A program made the position numbers and the translations under genes. A DNA stretch of 64,000 nt, from NCBI RefSeq assembly GCF_004028635.1, contig NZ_RQJW01000015.1, positions 124,001-188,000 on the forward strand, read 5' to 3'. The number at the start of each line of letters is the position of its first letter. The stretch's first letter is position 1. Below, in pieces: positions 59,157-64,000 of the stretch. Source of the DNA: Streptomyces cyaneus (lineage in GTDB: Bacteria > Actinomycetota > Actinomycetes > Streptomycetales > Streptomycetaceae). Below the pieces are notes generated by a model. The model was not told the origin of the DNA. It did no database searches and saw only the letters and a list, made by a program, of their open reading frames with translations.

Positions 59157-61145
59157 TCAGTCGGTCGCGTCGGTCGCCGCCCGCTGCCAGGCCGCGTCGC
59201 GCAGCAGGCGCAGTCCGTTCAGGCCGACGAGGACCGTGGAGCCCTCATGGCCCGCGACGCCGAGCGGCAGCGGAAGGGTGCCGACCAGGTCCCAGGTGAC
59301 GAGGCCGGCGATGAACACCCCGGCAATGACGAGGTTCTGCACGACCAGCTTCCGGGCCCGGCGGGAGAGGGCGACGGTGGTGGGGACGGCGGCGAGTTCG
59401 TCGCGGACGATCACCGCGTCGGCGGTCTCCAGGGCGAGGTCGGAGCCCGCCCGGCCCATGGCGACGCCGATGTGGGCGGCGGCCAGGGCGGGTGCGTCGT
59501 TGACACCGTCCCCGACCACCATCACCTTGCGGCCCGCGCCCTCCAACTCCTTGACCGCGCCCGTCTTGTCCTGCGGCAGCAGTCCGGCACGCACGTCCTC
59601 GATGCCGGCCTCGGCGGCCAGATGTGCGGCGGCCCGGGGGTTGTCGCCGGTGAGCAGGATCGGGGCGGTTCCGGTGAGTGCGGTGAGGGCGGTGACGGTG
59701 GCGGCTGCGTCCGGGCGCAGCCGGTCCGCGATGCCGAGCACTCCGGCGGGCGCGCCGCCGACGACCACGAGGACGGCGGTACGGCCGCGCTGCTCGAGTT
59801 CCTCGGCGAGCGCGGCGACCGGGCTCGCGTCACCGTCGGCGTGGTCTAGCAGGCGGGCCGGGGAGCCGACTTCGACCGTACGGCCGTTGACGAGGGCCTT
59901 CACCCCGACCCCGGGCGCGGAGGCGAAGTCCTGTGTGGCGGGCAGGGCGAGGCGACGCTCGTGTGCCGCGGCCACCACGGCCCGGGCCAGCGGGTGTTCG
60001 CTGGGGTGCTCGGCGCCCGCCGCGAGCGTCAGCAACTCGTCCTCGTCCAGGCCGCTTCCGGGCAGCGGCCGTACGTCGGTGACGCGCGGCGTGCCCTCGG
60101 TGAGGGTGCCGGTCTTGTCCAGCGCGACGGCGTCGACCTGGCCGAGGCGTTCCATCGCCACCGCCGACTTGACCAGGACACCGTGTCGGCCGGCGTTGGC
60201 GATGGCCGACAGCAGGGGCGGCATGGTGGCCAGGACCACCGCGCAGGGCGAGGCCACGATCATGAAGGTCATGGCGCGCAGCAGGGCTTCGGAGAACGCC
60301 TCGCCGAAGGCGAGCGGGACGGCGAACACGGCGAGGGTCGCGGCCACCATGCCCAGCGAATAGCGCTGTTCGACCTTCTCGATGAACAGCTGAGTGGGTG
60401 CCTTGGTCTCGGACGCCTCCTGCACCATCCGCACGATCCGGGCGATCACGGAGTCGGAGGCGTCGCGTTCGACCCGGACGCGCAGGGCGCCGGTGCCGTT
60501 GAGGGTGCCGGCGAACACTTCGTCGCCCGGTTCCTTCGCCGCGGGGAGCGGTTCGCCGGTGATGGTCGCCTGGTCCACCTCACTGGCGCCGTCCAACACC
60601 CGTCCGTCGGCTCCGACGCGCTCGCCGGGCCGTACGAGGACGGTGTCGCCGACCGCCAACTCCTCGACGGGGAGGGTCTGTTCGGTGCCGTCGGGGCCGA
60701 TGCGGGTGGCGGTGGCGGGGGCGAGGTCGAGCAGTCCGCGTACCGAGTCGGCGGTGCGGGCGGTGGCGAGCGCCTCCAGGGCACCCGAGGTCGCGAAGAT
60801 GACGATCAGCAGGGCGCCGTCCATCACCTGCCCGATCGAGGCGGCGCCGAGCGCGGCGACGACCATCAGCAGATCGACGTCGAGGGTCTTGTCCTTGAGC
60901 GCCTTGAGCCCCTCCCAGCCGGGCTCCCAGCCACCGGTGGCGTACGACAGCGCGTACAACGGGCCCCAGGTCCAGGCGGGTGCTCCGGCGAGTTGCAGGG
61001 GCAGCGCGAGCAGGAACAGCACGGTGGCCGCGGCGGCCCAGCGAACCTCCGGCAGTGCGAGGAGCCGCGTACGCCGCCGGGGCACGTCGCCGGACCGCGC
61101 GGACACGGAGCGGTCGGCCGACGGCGAGGTGAGCGTGGAAGTCAT
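59157..61145 (-). CDS. P1B-4-type heavy-metal P-type ATPase (CtpD/CoaT-like exporter)
   Basis: 662 residues from ATG 61145 (a GTG at 61154 is possible). No N-terminal CxxC metal domains. TM4 has SPC (VASPCAVVLA) and the last helix pair has HEGST, together the P1B-4 signature. TGEP, DKTGTLTEG (phosphorylated Asp), GDGVNDAPAL and the HP locus (AEHPSEHPLA) are intact. P1B-4 pumps export Co2+, Fe2+ or Ni2+. It sits next to znuABC but is separately transcribed behind an ArsR-like palindrome. Confidence 0.9.
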   Translation of the reverse strand: MTSTLTSPSADRSVSARSGDVPRRRTRLLALPEVRWAAAATVLFLLALPLQLAGAPAWTWGPLYALSYATGGWEPGWEGLKALKDKTLDVDLLMVVAALGAASIGQVMDGALLIVIFATSGALEALATARTADSVRGLLDLAPATATRIGPDGTEQTLPVEELAVGDTVLVRPGERVGADGRVLDGASEVDQATITGEPLPAAKEPGDEVFAGTLNGTGALRVRVERDASDSVIARIVRMVQEASETKAPTQLFIEKVEQRYSLGMVAATLAVFAVPLAFGEAFSEALLRAMTFMIVASPCAVVLATMPPLLSAIANAGRHGVLVKSAVAMERLGQVDAVALDKTGTLTEGTPRVTDVRPLPGSGLDEDELLTLAAGAEHPSEHPLARAVVAAAHERRLALPATQDFASAPGVGVKALVNGRTVEVGSPARLLDHADGDASPVAALAEELEQRGRTAVLVVVGGAPAGVLGIADRLRPDAAATVTALTALTGTAPILLTGDNPRAAAHLAAEAGIEDVRAGLLPQDKTGAVKELEGAGRKVMVVGDGVNDAPALAAAHIGVAMGRAGSDLALETADAVIVRDELAAVPTTVALSRRARKLVVQNLVIAGVFIAGLVTWDLVGTLPLPLGVAGHEGSTVLVGLNGLRLLRDAAWQRAATDATD

Positions 61146-61167
61146 GCACGGCACAATACAGGAACAG

Positions 61168-61183
61168 ATGAATACCCATTCAT
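61168..61183. promoter_or_regulatory. ArsR/SmtB-like operator ATGAAT-4-ATTCAT and leaderless promoter
   Basis: ATGAAT-ACCC-ATTCAT is a perfect dyad resembling ArsR/SmtB metal-sensor sites (TGAA-N6-TTCA). A minus-strand TATTGT -10 box at 61153-61158 puts the transcription start on the ATG at 61145; no ribosome binding site is present, so the mRNA may be leaderless. Confidence 0.5.
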
Positions 61184-61187
61184 GTCT

Positions 61188-62063
61188 TCAGGCTGGAGTG
61201 GCTCGCGCGGCTCCCCACCGCCGTGCCCGGTACCTCCCCACCAGTCGGCACACGAGGTAGATCGTGAAGGAAATCGTGGTGACGTACGGGCTGATGGGGA
61301 CGCTGCTGCCGAGGGCCAGCAGGATCCCGCCCTCGATGGAGGTCACCGCGAACACCACGCTGAGCGTCGGCAGAAGCACCGGTGAGGCCGTGATCCGGGC
61401 CGCGGCGGCCGCGGGCGTGACGACGAGGGTGAGGACCAGCAGGGCTCCGACGATCTGCACGGACAGGGCGACCGCGAGGCCCAGCACGATCATGAAGGCG
61501 AACGACAGCCCCCGTACCGGTACGCCCCGCGCCTCGGCCACCTCCGGGTCGGCGCTGGCGAAGGCGAGCGGCCGCCACATGACCGCCAGCGCCACGAGCA
61601 CCAAGGCGGAGGTGCCGAGCAGCCAGGACATCTGCGGGGTGTCGACGGCGACGATCTGGCCAGTGAGCAGGCCGAACTTGTTCGCCGCCCGACCCTTGTA
61701 GAGGGCGAGGAAGAGCACGCCGAGGCCGAGGCCGAACGGCATGATGATGCCGATCACCGAGTTGCGGTCCCGGGCGCGCGAACCGAGCAGGCCGATGGCT
61801 CCGGCGGCGATCAGGGAACCGGTGATCGAGCCGGCCACGATGTTCACGTCCAGCAGCAGCGCGGCCGAGGCACCGGCGAACGACAACTCGCTGATCCCGT
61901 GCACCGCGAACGGCAGGTCCCGCATGATCACGAAGACCCCCACCAGGCCGCCGACCAAGCCGAGTGCGACGCCGGCGATCAGGGAGTTGCGGACCAGGGC
62001 GAGCAGTTCGCCGTAGTTGTCGAAGTCGAAGATCTGCTGCCAGATCCCGTCGGCGAGGGTCAT
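61188..62063 (-). CDS. znuB: Zinc ABC transporter permease
   Basis: 291 residues, about eight helices of the ABC-3 metal-permease family: SLIAGVALGLVGGLVGVFVI, LPFAVHGISELSFAGASAAL (the conserved H-x-x-S-x-x-A-GAS region), VQIVGALLVLTLVVTPAAAA and GILLALGSSVPISPYVTTIS. Last gene of the znuACB operon; its start overlaps the ATPase stop. It ends 5 bp before the P1B operator. Confidence 0.9.
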   Translation of the reverse strand: MTLADGIWQQIFDFDNYGELLALVRNSLIAGVALGLVGGLVGVFVIMRDLPFAVHGISELSFAGASAALLLDVNIVAGSITGSLIAAGAIGLLGSRARDRNSVIGIIMPFGLGLGVLFLALYKGRAANKFGLLTGQIVAVDTPQMSWLLGTSALVLVALAVMWRPLAFASADPEVAEARGVPVRGLSFAFMIVLGLAVALSVQIVGALLVLTLVVTPAAAAARITASPVLLPTLSVVFAVTSIEGGILLALGSSVPISPYVTTISFTIYLVCRLVGRYRARRWGAARATPA

Positions 62064-62908
62064 GGCCGTACTCCGTGCGGCGGTTCGGGGTGATGCGGTG
62101 GCTGCGCCACCTCGTCGGGCGCGCCCACGACCGCGATCCGGTCCCGGATGCGGATGACGTCGACCGGTGTGCCGTACAGCTGCGACAGCGCCTCGGAGGT
62201 CAGCACCTCGTCGGGTGTGCCGACCCTGAAGCCGCCGCGGGCGAGGTACAGCACGCGGTCCACCAGCCCCAGTACGGGGTTGATCTCGTGGGTCACGAAG
62301 ACCACCGCCGTGCCGTGGGAACGGCGCCGTGCGTCCACCAGCTCCGTCACGGCCCGCTGATGGTGCAGGTCGAGGGAGAGCAACGGCTCGTCGCACAGCA
62401 GGATCCGCGGGTCGGTGGCCAGGGCCTGTCCGATGCGCACGCGCTGCCGCTCGCCGCCGGAGAGCAGGCCGATGGGGACGTCCGCGTATGCGGTGGCCCC
62501 GACCGAGGCGAGGATCTCGTCCACGCGGCGGCGTACGGCGCCGGTGCGCAGCCGGGGTCCGTAGCCGTGCCCGTCGATGCCGAAGCGGACCAGGTCCCGG
62601 GCGCGCAGCAGCGCATGCGCGGAGAGCGTTCCCTGCTGCGGGACGTAACCGATGTGCCGGCTGCCGCTTCGGGGCGGACGGCCCAGGACCGTCAGCGTGC
62701 CGGCGGACAGCTGCCGCCCGCCCAGCAGTGCGCGCACGAAGCTGGTCTTGCCCGATCCGTTGGGGCCGAGCACGGCCAGGAACTCGCCCGGCCGTACGTC
62801 GAGATCGAGGTCCCGCCACAGCACGCGCTCGCCGTAGGAGAGGGCGGCTGCGCGCAGGCTGATCACCGCTGCGTCCGTACGGGGGTCGGACACGCCGGGG
62901 CGCCTCAC
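62060..62908 (-). CDS. znuC: Zinc ABC transporter ATP-binding protein
   Basis: 282 residues from GTG 62908, overlapping the znuA TGA. Walker A GPNGSGKT, Q-loop YVPQQGTLSAH, signature LSGGERQRVRI, Walker B ILLCDEPLLSLD and H-loop VVFVTHEINP match Zn/Mn importer ATPases. A C-terminal tail rich in His and Pro (QPPHHPEPPHG) may bind metal. Confidence 0.9.
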   Translation of the reverse strand: MRRPGVSDPRTDAAVISLRAAALSYGERVLWRDLDLDVRPGEFLAVLGPNGSGKTSFVRALLGGRQLSAGTLTVLGRPPRSGSRHIGYVPQQGTLSAHALLRARDLVRFGIDGHGYGPRLRTGAVRRRVDEILASVGATAYADVPIGLLSGGERQRVRIGQALATDPRILLCDEPLLSLDLHHQRAVTELVDARRRSHGTAVVFVTHEINPVLGLVDRVLYLARGGFRVGTPDEVLTSEALSQLYGTPVDVIRIRDRIAVVGAPDEVAQPPHHPEPPHGVRP

Positions 62909-63864
62909 TTGGCCAGCGCGCTCGCGAGCGCGTCGACGTTGGCGGTCATCCAGCCGAGGTAGTCCTCGCCCTTGGGCAGGGTCTCGGTCACGGGGACGAC
63001 GGGAATCCCGGCCGCCTTGGCCGTCTGCTCGGCCTTCTCGGTCTGCGGGCCGGAGGTCTGCTCGTTGTAGACGAGCGCCTCGACCTTCTTGTCGGTGAAC
63101 AGCGCCAACGTGTCCTGCAGGGTCCTCGGGGAGACGTCGTCGCCTTCCTCAATGGCTTCGCTGAAGGCCTCGGGCGTCGCGTTCGTCAGCCCGCTCGCCT
63201 CGATCATGTACAGCGGCACGGGCTCGGTGATGGCCACCGCCTCGCCGCCGTGGTCGGCCTTGATCTTGGCTTCCTTCTGCTCCAGGGGCTTCAGCTTCCC
63301 TTTGAAGTCCTCGGCCCTCTTGGTGAAGGTGGCGGCGTCGTCAGGGTCGGCCTTGGACAGGGCGGCGGCGATGCGGTCGGCGAGTGCGGCGACCGTGGGG
63401 AAGTCGTACCAGACGTGCTCGTTGAGCTCCCCGCCCGCCGGGGCGCTCTTGCCGGAGACCTTGACCGCGTTGATCACCTCGGCCGACGGGTCGCCGCTCG
63501 TCTTCAGCATGCGGTCGATGAAGTCGTCGTAACCGCCGCCGTTCTCGACGACGACCTTCGCCTTGGACAGCGCCAACTGGTTCTGCGTGTTGGCTTCGTA
63601 GGAGTGCGGGTCCTGGTCGGGGTCGCTGATGATCGAGGTGACCTCCACCTTCCGGCCGCCTATCTGCTTGACCATGTCGCCGTAGACGTCCGTCGAGGCC
63701 ACCACCGGGACGGCGGAGGCCGCGGCGGGGCTCTGCGCGGCGGTGCCACTTCCGGAGTCGGCGGAGTCTCCGGAGGCCGACGAACTGCCGCAGCCGGCAA
63801 GGAGGATCAGGCAAGTGCCCGTGATGAGTGGGGCAGCGAGAAGTCGGGACGTGGACGCGGGCAT
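62905..63864 (-). CDS. znuA: Zinc ABC transporter substrate-binding lipoprotein
   Basis: 319 residues from ATG 63864 with GGAGG. Lipobox LLAGC then a Ser/Gly-rich linker. Metal ligands are in SDPDQDPHSYEANTQ (His), LNEHVWYDF (His), a third near EPVPLYMIEA, and the final Asp/Glu region. The His-rich charged loop of many ZnuA proteins is missing, so the ligand could also be Mn2+, but the Zur-like box upstream favours zinc. First gene of the operon. Confidence 0.9.
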   Translation of the reverse strand: MPASTSRLLAAPLITGTCLILLAGCGSSSASGDSADSGSGTAAQSPAAASAVPVVASTDVYGDMVKQIGGRKVEVTSIISDPDQDPHSYEANTQNQLALSKAKVVVENGGGYDDFIDRMLKTSGDPSAEVINAVKVSGKSAPAGGELNEHVWYDFPTVAALADRIAAALSKADPDDAATFTKRAEDFKGKLKPLEQKEAKIKADHGGEAVAITEPVPLYMIEASGLTNATPEAFSEAIEEGDDVSPRTLQDTLALFTDKKVEALVYNEQTSGPQTEKAEQTAKAAGIPVVPVTETLPKGEDYLGWMTANVDALASALAK

Positions 63865-63933
63865 GGATACCTCCGAGGCGCGGCGAATTGATCCGCCGAG
63901 CTCGATCCGTCCCGGCTTCGGCCTCACGGTAGA

Positions 63934-63948
63934 TGAAAATGGATGTCA
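63934..63948. promoter_or_regulatory. Zur-like box upstream of znuA
   Basis: TGAAAATGGATGTCA matches the actinobacterial Zur consensus TGAAAATGATTTTCA at 12 of 15 positions, with the TGAAAATG half-site perfect. It lies 70 bp upstream of znuA, a normal repressor distance. Confidence 0.65.
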
Positions 63949-64000
63949 AAAGCGTCTCTCGGGCGTCCGCTGGGGCAACCCTTACCGAGAACTCACCTAC

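Overview
The window is high-GC actinobacterial DNA. Strong third-position GC bias, GTG/TTG starts, many 4-bp stop/start overlaps (ATGA, GTGA), an iron-box motif, a Zur-like box and the gene repertoire all point to a Streptomyces chromosome, probably an accessory or arm-proximal part. No tRNA, rRNA, CRISPR, prophage or insertion sequence was seen. Almost all of the sequence is coding; the long overlapping open frames on opposite strands are GC-bias shadows.

Layout. 0-6 kb: tail of a ricin-type lectin protein, a PHP-domain protein, a HAD phosphatase, a FUSC-type exporter, then an unannotated structured RNA candidate with its own ECF-like promoter and intrinsic terminator, a short-chain dehydrogenase and an epimerase-like protein. 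6-9 kb: a small acidic protein, a ROK regulator and an APH-like kinase. 9-12 kb: a decayed zone with a CYP102-type P450-reductase fusion missing its N-terminal heme half, joined at about 11,114 to the 3' piece of a divergent HTH gene, followed by a frameshifted DUF3626 gene. 12-25 kb: FBP zinc-finger protein, a second FUSC exporter, a hypothetical pair, a lactonase, an iron-boxed DUF2470 protein, a TetR/P450 divergent pair, a pentapeptide-repeat protein, an ECF41-like sigma factor, a PIG-L deacetylase and an S33 peptidase.

24-40 kb is the best-defined metabolic unit: L-rhamnose use. On the minus strand lie an ABC importer (rhaT-P-Q-S), mutarotase rhaM, a secreted BNR_4 polysaccharide-active enzyme and a LacI regulator. 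Divergently lie rhaI, the aldolase/dehydrogenase fusion and rhaB, then lutABC. The logic is complete: release terminal rhamnose outside, import, isomerise, phosphorylate, cleave to DHAP and lactaldehyde, oxidise to L-lactate, and oxidise that to pyruvate. Four TGAA-like/TTTC palindromes sit on the two divergent promoters.

40-51 kb: Rieske-FAD oxidoreductase followed by a GC-rich minisatellite, a membrane protein with a duplicated start region, an ABC/FtsX exporter, a broken TetR gene beside a MoxR/VWA pair, and a divergent SDR/quinone-reductase pair whose promoters carry two copies of the same 14-bp palindrome found at the broken TetR gene. 51-59 kb: a DauR-like regulator with threonine dehydratase, then an MFS-GH35-GH35-LacI cluster headed by a perfect 16-bp operator. 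59-64 kb: metal homeostasis, with a P1B-4 type ATPase behind an ArsR-like palindrome and znuABC behind a Zur-like box.
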